This document shows, piece after piece, positions 17,567-26,350 of a stretch of 64,000 bases of DNA (positions within the stretch are counted from its first letter, which is position 1; every line of letters starts with the position of its first letter). The stretch comes from PMP191F sp047602185 (lineage in GTDB: Bacteria > Bacteroidota > Bacteroidia > Chitinophagales > Chitinophagaceae): NCBI GenBank assembly GCA_047602185.1, contig JASGHY010000001.1:4092001-4156000 (forward strand), read 5' to 3'. A program made the translations under genes and the position numbers. Under the pieces are notes generated by a model. That model searched no databases. It was not told where the DNA came from and saw only the letters and a program-made list of their open reading frames with translations.

Positions 17567-18970
17567 TTATCCCAGCCCTATCTCTTCGTGTTGCTTTGGA
17601 ATTTCTATATCGAGAAATCCTTTTTTTAACAATCTTTCGCGGAAAGCATGCTGTACTTCATATTCTCCATGCACCAGGAAGAGTTTCCTGACAGCTTTCG
17701 GATCCTGGCAGGCAAGAAACTGGCTCAGGTCTTCATAGTCACCATGGGCACTCATACTGCGTATAGAACCAATCTCAGCATGTACCTCGTGAGGTACGCC
17801 ATAGATGCTTACTTCTTTTTTGCCAGCCAGCAGGCGGCCACCCAGCGAATGGGGCTCACAATAACCCGTAAACAGGATGGTATTCTTACTGTTCTCAACA
17901 GAGTTACTGATATGGTGTTTTACCCTTCCTGCATCGGCCATACCGCTTGCAGAAATGATCACAAAGGGCCCACCACGGAAGTTGAGCATCTTCGACTCAT
18001 CTACTGTTTTAATATATTTCAATCCTTTAAAGCTGAAAGGATCATCGTCGGTTTCGAGCGTGCGTTGTATGGTCTTATTAAAATACTGCGGATAGCGTTT
18101 CAGCAGTTCAGTTGCATCGATGCTCAACGGGCTGTCTACAAAATAATCCAGCGCAGGCAAACGGCCTTCTATTTCCAATTGATTTAATGAATACAGGATC
18201 TCTTGTGTACGACCAACGCTGAAGGCCGGCATGATCAACTTACCACCTTTTTGTATACAGGCTTTATTGATCCATTCCAGTAATTGATCAGGTGTTGTAA
18301 CATTCAGATCGTGCAGGCTGTTACCATAGGTTGACTCTATCAGTATAATATCTGCCTGGGGAAACACCTGCGGCGATTTTAAGATGGCATCCCTGTAGCG
18401 GCCCACATCTCCGCTAAAAGAGATCTGCGTTGTTTTGCCTCCTTCCTTTACACGGGCATGCACAGCAGCACTGCCAATGATGTGACCGGTATCACTAAAC
18501 ATTACCTCTATATTTTCATCCACTGTATGCCATTCGCCATATTCTACCGTTTTAAACAAGGCCATAGCTGCATCAGCATCTTCACTTGTGTACAACGGTC
18601 TTACATAGGGGCGACCTTCTATCGCATTCTTTTTATTGGCATACTTTGCATCATCTTCCTGTATGCGCGCAGAATCTTCCAGCAGCAAGGCAGAAAGTTC
18701 TTTAGTAGCAGGGGTACAGAAAATTGTGCCCCGGAAGCCATCTTTCACCAGTTTGGGGATCAGCCCTGTGTGATCAATATGCGCATGTGATAAAAGCAGG
18801 TGACTTACTTCTGACGGTTCAAATCCCCAGGTTTTGTTCAATGTATCGGTATCAGCACCCATACCCTGGAACATACCGCAATCGAATAAATACTTTTTTC
18901 CATTCTTTAGTGTCAGCAAATGTTTGCTACCGGTTACAGTGCGGGCAGCACCATGAAAAGCAATCTTCAT
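17567..18970 (-). CDS. MBL-fold beta-CASP metallo-hydrolase (CPSF/RNase J-like)
   Basis: A 467-residue member of the metallo-beta-lactamase superfamily with a beta-CASP insertion. The zinc motif LLSHAHIDHTGLIPKL (HxHxDH), the downstream DTGHIIGSAAV and FSGDVGRYRD motifs, the beta-CASP part (IESTYGN, MPAFSVGRTQEIL, ISASGMADAGRVKHH) and the C-terminal MSAHGDYEDLSQFL are all visible. This class cleaves RNA (RNase J/CPSF73-like); the bacterial YmaF-type branch has an unproven substrate. I chose the ATG at 18970 because the extension to 19027 begins with TTG and translates repeat DNA. Confidence 0.92.
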   Translation of the reverse strand: MKIAFHGAARTVTGSKHLLTLKNGKKYLFDCGMFQGMGADTDTLNKTWGFEPSEVSHLLLSHAHIDHTGLIPKLVKDGFRGTIFCTPATKELSALLLEDSARIQEDDAKYANKKNAIEGRPYVRPLYTSEDADAAMALFKTVEYGEWHTVDENIEVMFSDTGHIIGSAAVHARVKEGGKTTQISFSGDVGRYRDAILKSPQVFPQADIILIESTYGNSLHDLNVTTPDQLLEWINKACIQKGGKLIMPAFSVGRTQEILYSLNQLEIEGRLPALDYFVDSPLSIDATELLKRYPQYFNKTIQRTLETDDDPFSFKGLKYIKTVDESKMLNFRGGPFVIISASGMADAGRVKHHISNSVENSKNTILFTGYCEPHSLGGRLLAGKKEVSIYGVPHEVHAEIGSIRSMSAHGDYEDLSQFLACQDPKAVRKLFLVHGEYEVQHAFRERLLKKGFLDIEIPKQHEEIGLG

Positions 18971-18974
18971 ATGT

Positions 18975-19290
18975 CTTGTATTTCTGATTTCGAGATTAGG
19001 AATACCGATTACAGGTTTAGGATACAAAATGCAGGGAGCATGAAACGTGAAAGAACCCGTGAGACGTGAATCGTGAAATTCTGATGGCTAAAATTGTTTG
19101 ATTGTTTTATGGCTAACTACTATAGCGATCAAACTATACAACCATCGATCCATCTCGCTTAGGCAAGCGTTCGGCGTTCAAATTTCATGCTTCCGTACTT
19201 CTAACTTCGCATTTCGTACTTCCTTTCCGACTTCCCCTCTTCCTGACTTTCGGACTTCATTTGCGCATTTTCAAATTCACAAATTTTCAA
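18975..19290 (+). repeat. Degenerate heptad repeat array
   Basis: CGTGAAA/CGTGAGA-type units lie near 19045-19080, and ACTTCTA, ACTTCGC, ATTTCGT, ACTTCCT follow at 7-bp steps near 19195-19225, then GACTTCG-like units and TTTGCGCATTTTC near 19265. The array fills the gap between two minus-strand genes. Confidence 0.7.
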
Positions 19291-19291
19291 A

Positions 19292-19774
19292 TTAACTCTT
19301 TGCTTTAAACGACCAGGTTATCAAAAATTCAGCGACCAGCTCACCTTGCGCATTTGTGCCCCTGGTTCGTGCAACGAATGTTTGTGGCTCACCAGTGGCT
19401 ACCGCTTTTTCTATAGTATCTTTTATCGGCTTTCCTTCCTCACATAAAAATGTGGTGACGCCTGTTGCCTTCTTAAAAAACGTTCCTTCTGTTTTCGTTA
19501 CCAGCATTGATATAGCAGGTTGCCGCTGGTACACATGCAACATGGCCAGCGAGCCGGTGCTCATTTCTCCTGCCATAGATAAACAGGCAAAATAGGTAGA
19601 TCTGAAAGGATTTTGTGAGAACCATTTGTAAGGAACCGTTACCGCGCATTTCTCTTCCGTTATTTCACGAACACGTACTCCCGAGAAAAAAGCACTGGGT
19701 ATTTTAAACAACAAAAACATCCTGAATTTGACAGGATGCCTCAGCAATCGTATGAATTTATCAGGTGAAGCCAT
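19292..19774 (-). CDS. Hotdog-fold protein of the DUF4442 type
   Basis: A 160-residue protein with the layout of DUF4442 (thioesterase/hotdog superfamily): N-terminal helix, VRVREITEEKCAVTVPYKWFSQNPFRSTYFACLSMAGEMSTGSLAMLHV (central hotdog helix with the substrate pocket) and C-terminal beta strands. Hotdog proteins of this type are presumed acyl-CoA thioesterases, but the function of this branch is not established. The upstream thioredoxin gene ends one base before its start, so the two are probably co-transcribed and translationally coupled. Confidence 0.85.
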   Translation of the reverse strand: MASPDKFIRLLRHPVKFRMFLLFKIPSAFFSGVRVREITEEKCAVTVPYKWFSQNPFRSTYFACLSMAGEMSTGSLAMLHVYQRQPAISMLVTKTEGTFFKKATGVTTFLCEEGKPIKDTIEKAVATGEPQTFVARTRGTNAQGELVAEFLITWSFKAKS

Positions 19775-19775
19775 T

Positions 19776-20273
19776 TTAATATTTCTTGTATTGCTCCGGA
19801 TCCAATGATTTGGGTGTCCAGCCTGTAAAGAAATCCATCACTTTCTCTTTGCTATATCCTTTGCCTTCTTCCAGCAAGCCGGAGTTCTGCGTATGGATCC
19901 TGTTACCATTTTTATCAAGGATAATGAACACAGGGAAACCAAAGCGCTGCGGGTAGCCAAACTGTGCCAGCAGGTCCTGGTTCTTATTCTCAGGACTATA
20001 GTTCAGGTGATAAACAATATAATTTGCCTTTATCACAGAATCGATCTGCGGGTCAGCATTAATGAATTCATGAAAACGTGCACACCATACACACCAGTTG
20101 CCACCTATCTGTACAAACACGTGTTTATTGGCTGCTTTTGCTTCCTGTATCACTTTAGCCAGTTCTTTTTTAGCATCTTCTGCAGGTTTGTACAAGCTGA
20201 ATTTCTTCATATCCTGTGCTTGTAAAAGACCAGTAACAACTGCCAGCAGACAGCATAATAATAGCTTTCTCAT
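19776..20273 (-). CDS. Secreted thioredoxin-fold protein (thioredoxin_7/DUF255-like)
   Basis: A 165-residue protein with a signal peptide (MRKLLLCCLLAVVTGLLQAQ) and a thioredoxin fold. The redox motif is WCVWC in GGNWCVWCARFHEF, followed by the cis-Pro region GFPVFIILDKNGN. It would act as a periplasmic disulfide reductase or isomerase. I chose the ATG at 20273; the longer frame to 20330 would put a non-signal stretch in front of a clean signal peptide. It is coupled to the DUF4442 gene downstream. Confidence 0.87.
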   Translation of the reverse strand: MRKLLLCCLLAVVTGLLQAQDMKKFSLYKPAEDAKKELAKVIQEAKAANKHVFVQIGGNWCVWCARFHEFINADPQIDSVIKANYIVYHLNYSPENKNQDLLAQFGYPQRFGFPVFIILDKNGNRIHTQNSGLLEEGKGYSKEKVMDFFTGWTPKSLDPEQYKKY

Positions 20274-20472
20274 GTTTACGTGCAATTTTAAGGTTGGTGA
20301 TAAGCAGAACGGTAAGGAAAGGTAACTCAATTTACGATTTATGCTTCAGTGATTTTGTGATTAAAATCCTAACGTCATCTATCCCTGTGCCGGTAATTTC
20401 ACCACTTTGTGGTATTTTCTGCATTTGCCAAACAGCTTACCTTGCTGCTTTATTAAACCTTAATTCTATACT

Positions 20473-21039
20473 ATGGCTACCAAAAAGAAAACAGCCAAAA
20501 AGGCTGCTTCAAAGAAACCTGTCGTTAAAAAACAAGCTAAAAAAGCAACTCTTAAAAAACCAGTTAAAGCCATTGCATCCCGCATTATTGAGCTGAAAAA
20601 AAAGAATGTACTCTATGTTGATTCTACCTTTTTCTTTCCTTACGAAAGCAGCGTAGGCTACCAGGAAATTTCTCAAAGCGGGCGCATTGCCAATCTTGCC
20701 GGCGGGTCATTAGTAGCAGCATTGCCTTTACCGGTTGGCGCAACATTGAGCAGTATTACTTTTTACTATAAAAATGTGTCGTACGAAGCGATGTCAATCG
20801 CTGTACTGAAAAAACATATCAATCATCATTGTTACAGTGGTGAAGTAGAGGTATCGCTGGATACGCTGCCACCTGCTACTGTAGCGCCTGATGATTTTGC
20901 AGAGAAAGTGGTGGATCATTTTGATGCTAATGGTCTTATCCAGGACCAATACATCTATTTTGTTGAAGTAGGTAATACGATTAAAGACGAAAATGGACAA
21001 AGAAGCCTGAGGGGCATAAGGATTGAATACCTGTTCTGA
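20473..21039 (+). CDS. Protein with histone H1-like Lys/Ala tail and unknown C-terminal domain
   Basis: A 188-residue protein. Residues 1-43 are Lys/Ala-rich (MATKKKTAKKAASKKPVVKK...), like bacterial histone H1-type tails and likely to bind nucleic acid or stay disordered. From ~45 on comes a beta-rich domain (NVLYVDSTFFFPYESSVGYQEIS ... LSSITFYYKN ... DQYIYFVEVGNTIKDENGQRSLRGIRIEYLF) that I do not recognise; its strand pattern suggests a small beta-sandwich. It is monocistronic and shares a terminator with the converging TlpA-like gene. No function is claimed. Confidence 0.8.
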   Translation: MATKKKTAKKAASKKPVVKKQAKKATLKKPVKAIASRIIELKKKNVLYVDSTFFFPYESSVGYQEISQSGRIANLAGGSLVAALPLPVGATLSSITFYYKNVSYEAMSIAVLKKHINHHCYSGEVEVSLDTLPPATVAPDDFAEKVVDHFDANGLIQDQYIYFVEVGNTIKDENGQRSLRGIRIEYLF

Positions 21040-21087
21040 TTTGCTAATTAGATAATTTGAAAATGTGCGAATTGGGGACATGAATAT

Positions 21088-21125
21088 AAAAGCCCGCTGA
21101 GTAATTATATGTTCAGCGGGCTTTT
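21088..21125. terminator. Bidirectional terminator
   Basis: A perfect 13-bp stem (21088-21100 with 21113-21125) with A-run on the left and T-run on the right lies between converging genes. Confidence 0.88.
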
Positions 21126-21138
21126 CTTTCTGTTCGTT

Positions 21139-22626
21139 TTATTGAATATGAGATTCGATCTGGTTGTACAACGCTTGTTCGTCTGAAGGACGCTTTGCGT
21201 TTTTCACAACGATCTCTCCCTTTGCGTTTACCAGTACATAACGCGGAATGGAATACCCTTTGCCATCCCAGAAAATGTTCATCAGGTCTTTACGCAATGC
21301 ATCACTGGTACGTACATGGTATCCACTCAATCCATAGTACTTGATCATTGCCTTCCATTGCTCATCTTTCTTGTCTACATCCATAGAAATATACAGCATA
21401 GGAATATTTTTCTGTTTCAGGTAATCGTGTAAAGCATCTTTGAATTCAAACTCTGCTTTACAGGGACCACACCAGGTAGCCCACATATCAATGTAAAACA
21501 TCTTTCCTTTAAACTTCTCTGTTAATCCGGCAAAGGAATTGATGTTACCATAATCTTCTATAACCTGTTCATCACCGGCAAAACCGCCATTGGCAGCCTT
21601 ATGATATGCAATCACTTTATCGTTCATGGATACCAGGGATGGTGTATAGGGACTTTTAGGATATTGCTGCTGGTATTCTTTAAACACTTCAGGCAGTACC
21701 GATTCAAATTCCTGTTGCAGGTAAATATTGTAGAGTATGGAAGCCTTCACATATTCTTTTAAGTTTGCAGGAAATGCAGCATCCACCCACCTCATTCTCA
21801 TCCTCACCGCATCGTTTTCGTCCTTCACTTTTATAGAGTCGCCTCTTTGTACTTGTTTATACCAGAAATAGGCATTCAGGTAACGCTCTGAAAATATATC
21901 GAATGATGGGATACGTGGTAACTCAGGATTGTTGACAGGATATTTCTGGTACAACTGATCCCAGGCCTTTGCATAATCTTCAGGGAAAACAGCTTTATAA
22001 GAAGGGTGTGTAGGTTGGAGGGTTGTAGGATAAAATTTTGTTGCCAATGCTTCACCCTCAGCGGCTGCATAAGCATAATCCAACGTCAGTTTCACGAAAC
22101 CAAAGAAGGCTTTATTGATCTTGTTCTGCTGTAATAAAGGCACAAAGGCAGACAACCTTTTTTCTTTATCCTGCTGTGCATGAGTTGCTATTAATGCCAC
22201 CGTGGAATCTCTCGAATACTTAGAGACGAGGCTATAATAGCTGGCAGGCATTGTAGTTCCATCGTTCAGAAGATTCTGACCTTCAGCATTATTTCCCGTG
22301 ATCTTTACGGCATCTTTCTTTGCAGAATCGATATCGGCAATTAGCTTATCACCGGGCTGCACAAAAAGCACTACGGTATTATTAAAGGCACGAATAATAA
22401 CATACCCGGTCTGTGTTTTGGATAACGGAATAGTACAGCTTCCCTCTTTTGAAACAGGGTAATCTTTTTCTGAGCCCCAGAAAATGTTATTGTTTACAGG
22501 CAGAAGGACATTGATAGTTCCTGCATTTACTCCTTTATACCTGCAGGTAATACTGGCCGAAGGAGACTGTGCATTGATAGCAGTATAGCAAAATAACAGG
22601 AGAACTAAATGGCAAATAATCTTCAT
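21139..22626 (-). CDS. TlpA-like periplasmic thiol-disulfide oxidoreductase
   Basis: A 495-residue protein with a signal peptide (MKIICHLVLLLFCYTAINAQ), a long N-terminal part (~20-345) including a DUF4369-like beta domain and a helical region, and a C-terminal AhpC/TSA-thioredoxin domain (~350-495) with redox motif WATWCGPC (FYIDMWATWCGPCKAEF) and the cis-Pro strand SIPRYVLVNAKGEIV. Bacteroidota have many such proteins; they reduce periplasmic disulfides or support cytochrome maturation. The specific client is not apparent. It is flanked by lysA upstream with a 72-bp gap. Confidence 0.92.
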   Translation of the reverse strand: MKIICHLVLLLFCYTAINAQSPSASITCRYKGVNAGTINVLLPVNNNIFWGSEKDYPVSKEGSCTIPLSKTQTGYVIIRAFNNTVVLFVQPGDKLIADIDSAKKDAVKITGNNAEGQNLLNDGTTMPASYYSLVSKYSRDSTVALIATHAQQDKEKRLSAFVPLLQQNKINKAFFGFVKLTLDYAYAAAEGEALATKFYPTTLQPTHPSYKAVFPEDYAKAWDQLYQKYPVNNPELPRIPSFDIFSERYLNAYFWYKQVQRGDSIKVKDENDAVRMRMRWVDAAFPANLKEYVKASILYNIYLQQEFESVLPEVFKEYQQQYPKSPYTPSLVSMNDKVIAYHKAANGGFAGDEQVIEDYGNINSFAGLTEKFKGKMFYIDMWATWCGPCKAEFEFKDALHDYLKQKNIPMLYISMDVDKKDEQWKAMIKYYGLSGYHVRTSDALRKDLMNIFWDGKGYSIPRYVLVNAKGEIVVKNAKRPSDEQALYNQIESHIQ

Positions 22627-22698
22627 ATTATGGTTTGGTGGTTGATTGCCTTACCAAAATACTGCAATTAAATGTCAGATGAACAGTTAAAGGAGATT

Positions 22699-23913
22699 TT
22701 AAAGAACTTCTAACTGATTATGCAACAGGTCATCCAGCGTATCACGTCTGCGAATAAGATGAGCTTGTCCGTCTTTTACCAGCACTTCCGCCGGTTTAAA
22801 GCGTGAGTTGTAGTTAGAAGCCATTTCAAAACCGTAAGCACCCGCATTGTAAAACACCAGGTAATCACCTTCGCGTATCTCATTCAGCTTTCTTGCTGTA
22901 GCGAAGGTGTCGGTTTCGCAAATATTGCCTACTACATTGTATTCGTGTAAATCTCCATTGGGATTAGAGATATTTTCAATACGATGGTAAGAGCCGTAGA
23001 ACATGGGGCGGATCAGGTGATTGAGCCCTGTATCCACACCTGCAAAAGTTATAGTAGGAGTATCTTTAATTACATTAACCTTAGTGATGAAATAACCGGC
23101 AGCACTTGCCAGGAATTTACCTGGCTCAAACCACAACTGTAGTTTTTTACCACCGTTCTTTTCATAAGCCACTACCGCTTCCTGCAACTTCTGTCCCAGT
23201 AATTCAACGTCAGCGTCAACGTCTCCTTCTTTGTAAGCAACATGAAAGCCGCCGCCCAGGTCAAGTATTTCCAGTTCAGGAAACTTATTTACCAGGCCAA
23301 ACAGTACTTCAATGCCTTTTACAAATACATCGGGATCACTGATCTCGCTACCGGTATGGATCTGCAAACAGCGGATATGCAGTTTGTATTCCTGCACCAG
23401 TTGCAGTACACGATCCATTTGCTCCAGGGGAATACCAAACTTGCTGCTTTCGTGGCCGGTTGATATTTTAAGATTACCACCCGCCATGATATTGGGACGC
23501 AGGCGAATGCCTACCGGGTAACTATGACCATATTTTTTGGCAAACTTCTCCAGGTTGCTGAGGCTGTCAATATTGATATGAACGCCTAAGCCTACCGCAG
23601 CTTCAATTTCTTCAAAAGCAATATTGCTGGAAGTATAAAGGATATTCGCAGGGGCAAAACCAGCTCTTACTGCCAGTAATGCTTCGTTGATGGAACTACA
23701 ATCCACATTGCAACCAATGCTATTTACATAGCGGAGTACATTGATATTGGTAAGTGCTTTACAGGCATAGAAAAAACGCGGCTGCAGAGCTGCAAAACCG
23801 TTTTGTAACCTGTTGAACTGTGCCTTTATCTTTTCTGTATTATATACATACAGGGGAGTTCCGAATTCATTCGCCAGTTGTACCAGGTATTCCTTTGAAA
23901 GTTGCTGTGACAT
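22699..23913 (-). CDS. lysA: Diaminopimelate decarboxylase
   Basis: A 404-residue fold-type III PLP enzyme that decarboxylates meso-diaminopimelate to L-lysine, the last step of lysine synthesis. The PLP lysine lies in FFYACKALTN (~residue 48), the glycine-rich phosphate loop in LDLGGGFHVAY, and the C-terminal domain has CETDTFATARKL (Cys-Glu-x-Asp active-site motif) and YNAGAYGFEMASNYNSRFKPAEVLV. The length fits the compact Bacteroidota form. Immediately upstream is heptad-repeat DNA. Confidence 0.95.
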   Translation of the reverse strand: MSQQLSKEYLVQLANEFGTPLYVYNTEKIKAQFNRLQNGFAALQPRFFYACKALTNINVLRYVNSIGCNVDCSSINEALLAVRAGFAPANILYTSSNIAFEEIEAAVGLGVHINIDSLSNLEKFAKKYGHSYPVGIRLRPNIMAGGNLKISTGHESSKFGIPLEQMDRVLQLVQEYKLHIRCLQIHTGSEISDPDVFVKGIEVLFGLVNKFPELEILDLGGGFHVAYKEGDVDADVELLGQKLQEAVVAYEKNGGKKLQLWFEPGKFLASAAGYFITKVNVIKDTPTITFAGVDTGLNHLIRPMFYGSYHRIENISNPNGDLHEYNVVGNICETDTFATARKLNEIREGDYLVFYNAGAYGFEMASNYNSRFKPAEVLVKDGQAHLIRRRDTLDDLLHNQLEVL

Positions 23914-23917
23914 ATCG

Positions 23918-24115
23918 TGAGTGGTGGAGGGTAGTAATCGTGAGACGTGAATCGTCAGTCGTGAGTGGTTGTTGCTGTTTTTGCCCGCAGCCTCTTTCAG
24001 ACTACACGTATTTTCCGTACTTCTAACTTCTTATTTCGTACTTTCCTGAGTCGTCCTTGTTAACTTATTAACCTTTCAACAACTTGTGCCTTGTTTCTTG
24101 CGTCTTCAGCACTTA
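23918..24115 (+). repeat. Degenerate heptad/octad repeat array
   Basis: CGTGAGA, CGTGAAT, CGTCAGT, CGTGAGT follow at 7-bp steps (23937-23967); ACTTCTA, ACTTCTT, ATTTCGT follow near 24018; TTAACTT, ATTAACC, TTTCAAC near 24058; CCTTGTT, TCTTGCG near 24090. It separates scpB from lysA. Confidence 0.75.
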
Positions 24116-24120
24116 TCTGC

Positions 24121-25062
24121 CTATTTATCCTCTTCGTCCTGTTTATTATTGTCTTCTTCGCTATCGTTATCTTCTGCAGCTTCTTCTTCCTCATCTTCGG
24201 TCAATTCATCACCAGCACCTTCTTCTTCGTATTCTTCAGGAGTTTCCTCTTTGAAGTCTTCTCTTATTTCTGCAGTTTCATCTGCCGGTGACTGTTCTTC
24301 CTCTTCTTCGTTTACTACTTCTTCAGTAGTCGTTTCTTCAATGCTCTCTTCTGCTTCAGCAATCACTTCACCGGTTTCAGGATCAACGGTCAGGCCTTCT
24401 ACCAGAGAACCGTTTTCACTGACAGCCAATCCTACAGCTTCTTCAGCTACTTCACCTTCTTCAGTTGGCTGTACCGTAGTGCCTTCTGTAATAATAGTAG
24501 GCGTAAGAGCAGATTCATCAAACACTTCTTTCAGCTTTGGCAGGTCTTCCGGAGAATTCAATCCGAAATAGTCCATAAAGGTTTTAGAAGTGGCATATAC
24601 CAACGGGTGACCGGGTAATTTTTCGTTACGACCTGTAATAACAATCAGTTCTTTTTCCAGCAGTTTCTGAATAGCATAATCGCTGCTTACGCCGCGGATA
24701 GCTTCGATCTCTGCTTTGGTTACCGGTTGTTTATAGGCTATAATAGACAGTGCTTCCAACGCTGCCGTAGACAAACGTTTCAGGAATTTATCACCATTTA
24801 ACTGGCCCACTGTTTTGTGAAATTCTTTTTTAGTGAGGAACTGCCAGCCTCCACCACTTTCTCTTACCTCAAACGGATAGAATTCAGAACGGTACTTTTC
24901 TATAGTACCCTGTAATGCTGATTCTATCTGATCAAGCGTGATCTTATCTTCCATAAAACCGAACGCATTGTTAATGAGTTCAGTGATCTCCATTGCGGTC
25001 AATGGCTTATCGCTGGCGAAGATCAGCGCTTCAATATGCGGTATGAGATTCGAAATTTCCAT
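24121..25062 (-). CDS. scpB: Segregation and condensation protein B with long acidic tail
   Basis: A 313-residue protein. Residues ~1-185 are ScpB with its two winged-helix domains (IEALIFASDKPLTAMEITELI; STAALEALSIIAYKQPVTKAEIEAIRGVSSDYAIQKLLEKELI), the accessory subunit that with ScpA and SMC forms the bacterial condensin. The remaining ~110 residues are extremely acidic (runs such as NEEEEEQ, DEEEEAAEDNDSEEDNN) and should be disordered; they are not part of the core family. scpA is not adjacent in this window. Confidence 0.93.
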   Translation of the reverse strand: MEISNLIPHIEALIFASDKPLTAMEITELINNAFGFMEDKITLDQIESALQGTIEKYRSEFYPFEVRESGGGWQFLTKKEFHKTVGQLNGDKFLKRLSTAALEALSIIAYKQPVTKAEIEAIRGVSSDYAIQKLLEKELIVITGRNEKLPGHPLVYATSKTFMDYFGLNSPEDLPKLKEVFDESALTPTIITEGTTVQPTEEGEVAEEAVGLAVSENGSLVEGLTVDPETGEVIAEAEESIEETTTEEVVNEEEEEQSPADETAEIREDFKEETPEEYEEEGAGDELTEDEEEEAAEDNDSEEDNNKQDEEDK

Positions 25063-25065
25063 GTC

Positions 25066-25150
25066 TTGATTTGCAGATTAGCGAATGTGCGAACTAGCTG
25101 GTGAACTTAATACAATCCGCACATTTACACATAAGAAAATTTGCACATTT
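25066..25150. repeat. Short repeat stretch between scpB and atpG
   Basis: GATTTGCAGATTAGCG, GAATGTGCGAACT and CCGCACATTTACACAT belong to the phrase family that also occurs near 19265, 30165 and 63160. No gene is present. Confidence 0.45.
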
Positions 25151-26032
25151 CTATCCCTGCAATGCCGCTGCTCCACTCACGATCTCGGTAAGCTCGGTAG
25201 TGATGGCAGCCTGACGGGCACGGTTGTAAGAGATCTTCAGTGTCCGCAGCATTTCGTTAGCATTCTCTGTGGCTTTGTCCATCGCTGTCATACGGGCACC
25301 ATGCTCAGAAGCATGCGCATCCAGTACCGCTTTGAACAATTGAGTATTGAGGATCTTGGGCATCAGCTCAGCGATCAGTTGATCTCTGTCTGGCTCAAAA
25401 ATGAAGTCATTTTTCTTAGCACCTTCTTTTGCAGCAATTTTAGGGATAGGCAGGAACTGCTCAGCAACAAAACGCTGGGTAGCTGCATTTTTAAATTCGC
25501 TGTACACGATCTCTACCGCATCAAATTCTTTAGCCTCAAATGCCTTTACAGCAGCCTGTGCACAAGCCTGTACTGAATCGAAGCCCAGGTGCAGGAAAAT
25601 ATCTTTGAAAGCAGGATCTACATTGTATTTGTTCTTCGCAAAATGCTCATAGCCTTTTTTGCCGATGCTCCAGATCGTAACCTGGCCTTTGGCCTGCTGT
25701 GCAGCATATTTTTCACGAATAACATTTTTTGCCAGTTTAATGATGTTGGCATTGTAAGCACCGCACAGTCCGCGGTCGCTGGTAATAACGATCAATAATA
25801 CTTTTTCAACAGGTCTTTCGGTAGCCAGGCTCATGCCTACTTCACCTTCGGTATTGCTTACAATATTGCTCAGTACTTCCTGCAGCTTGCGGGCATAAGG
25901 ACGCATCTGAACAATTCCATCCTGCGCTTTACGCAATTTGGCAGCACTTACCATTTTCATTGCTTTGGTAATCTGCTGTGTGTTCTGTACCGACTTAATT
26001 CTGTTACGAACCTCTTTTAATTGACCTGCCAT
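25151..26032 (-). CDS. atpG: F1F0 ATP synthase gamma subunit
   Basis: A 293-residue protein that forms the central rotor stalk of F1 ATPase. The N-terminal coiled coil MAGQLKEVRNRIKSVQNTQQITKAMKMVSAAKLRKAQ, the central Rossmann-like part (LLIVITSDRGLCGAYNANIIK) and the C-terminal coiled coil (ARMTAMDKATENANEMLRTLKISYNRARQAAITTELTEIVSGAAAL) are all present. Other atp genes are not adjacent: the upstream neighbour is a divergent cupin gene, so gamma is encoded apart from alpha here. Confidence 0.97.
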   Translation of the reverse strand: MAGQLKEVRNRIKSVQNTQQITKAMKMVSAAKLRKAQDGIVQMRPYARKLQEVLSNIVSNTEGEVGMSLATERPVEKVLLIVITSDRGLCGAYNANIIKLAKNVIREKYAAQQAKGQVTIWSIGKKGYEHFAKNKYNVDPAFKDIFLHLGFDSVQACAQAAVKAFEAKEFDAVEIVYSEFKNAATQRFVAEQFLPIPKIAAKEGAKKNDFIFEPDRDQLIAELMPKILNTQLFKAVLDAHASEHGARMTAMDKATENANEMLRTLKISYNRARQAAITTELTEIVSGAAALQG

Positions 26033-26210
26033 ATATTATTGATGGTTGATAAGTTGATTATTGCTAAAATCGCCGGTAATATCACATTGTAAAAAAGGTC
26101 TGATTTCCTGCCTTGCACGCCACAACTGATCTTCTTCTCTTTTACCCTCCACAACTCACTCACAATCAATTACCTACAATGCCATTTAAAACCATACCGG
26201 CTAACCGGCT

Positions 26211-26220
26211 GCAAAGGTAG
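26211..26220 (-). promoter_or_regulatory. Candidate -7 box of the atpG promoter
   Basis: On the minus strand this reads CTACCTTTGC, an exact match to the Bacteroidota TAnnTTTG box, ~180 bp before the atpG start. A convincing -33 box at 19 bp was not found. Confidence 0.4.
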
Positions 26221-26350
26221 CAGAAAGCGGCCAAAATTCCGAAAAGGTGTGGAAAATTCCGGCTTTGCCCGGAAAATCCAAGCTAGCAAAACTCTCGTAT
26301 GATTATATAGCGTATTTGTCTTGTTCGTAACCAGCCCATCATTTTTAACT

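Noticed and set aside
18971..19027. N-terminal extension of the beta-CASP hydrolase
   Set aside because: It begins with TTG and translates heptad repeat DNA; the family start MKIAFHGAARTVTGS is at 18970.
24086..24571. A 161-codon Ser-rich plus-strand frame
   Set aside because: It is the complement of the Glu/Asp-rich scpB tail (GAA/GAT codons give TTC/ATC and, in a shifted frame, Ser codons).
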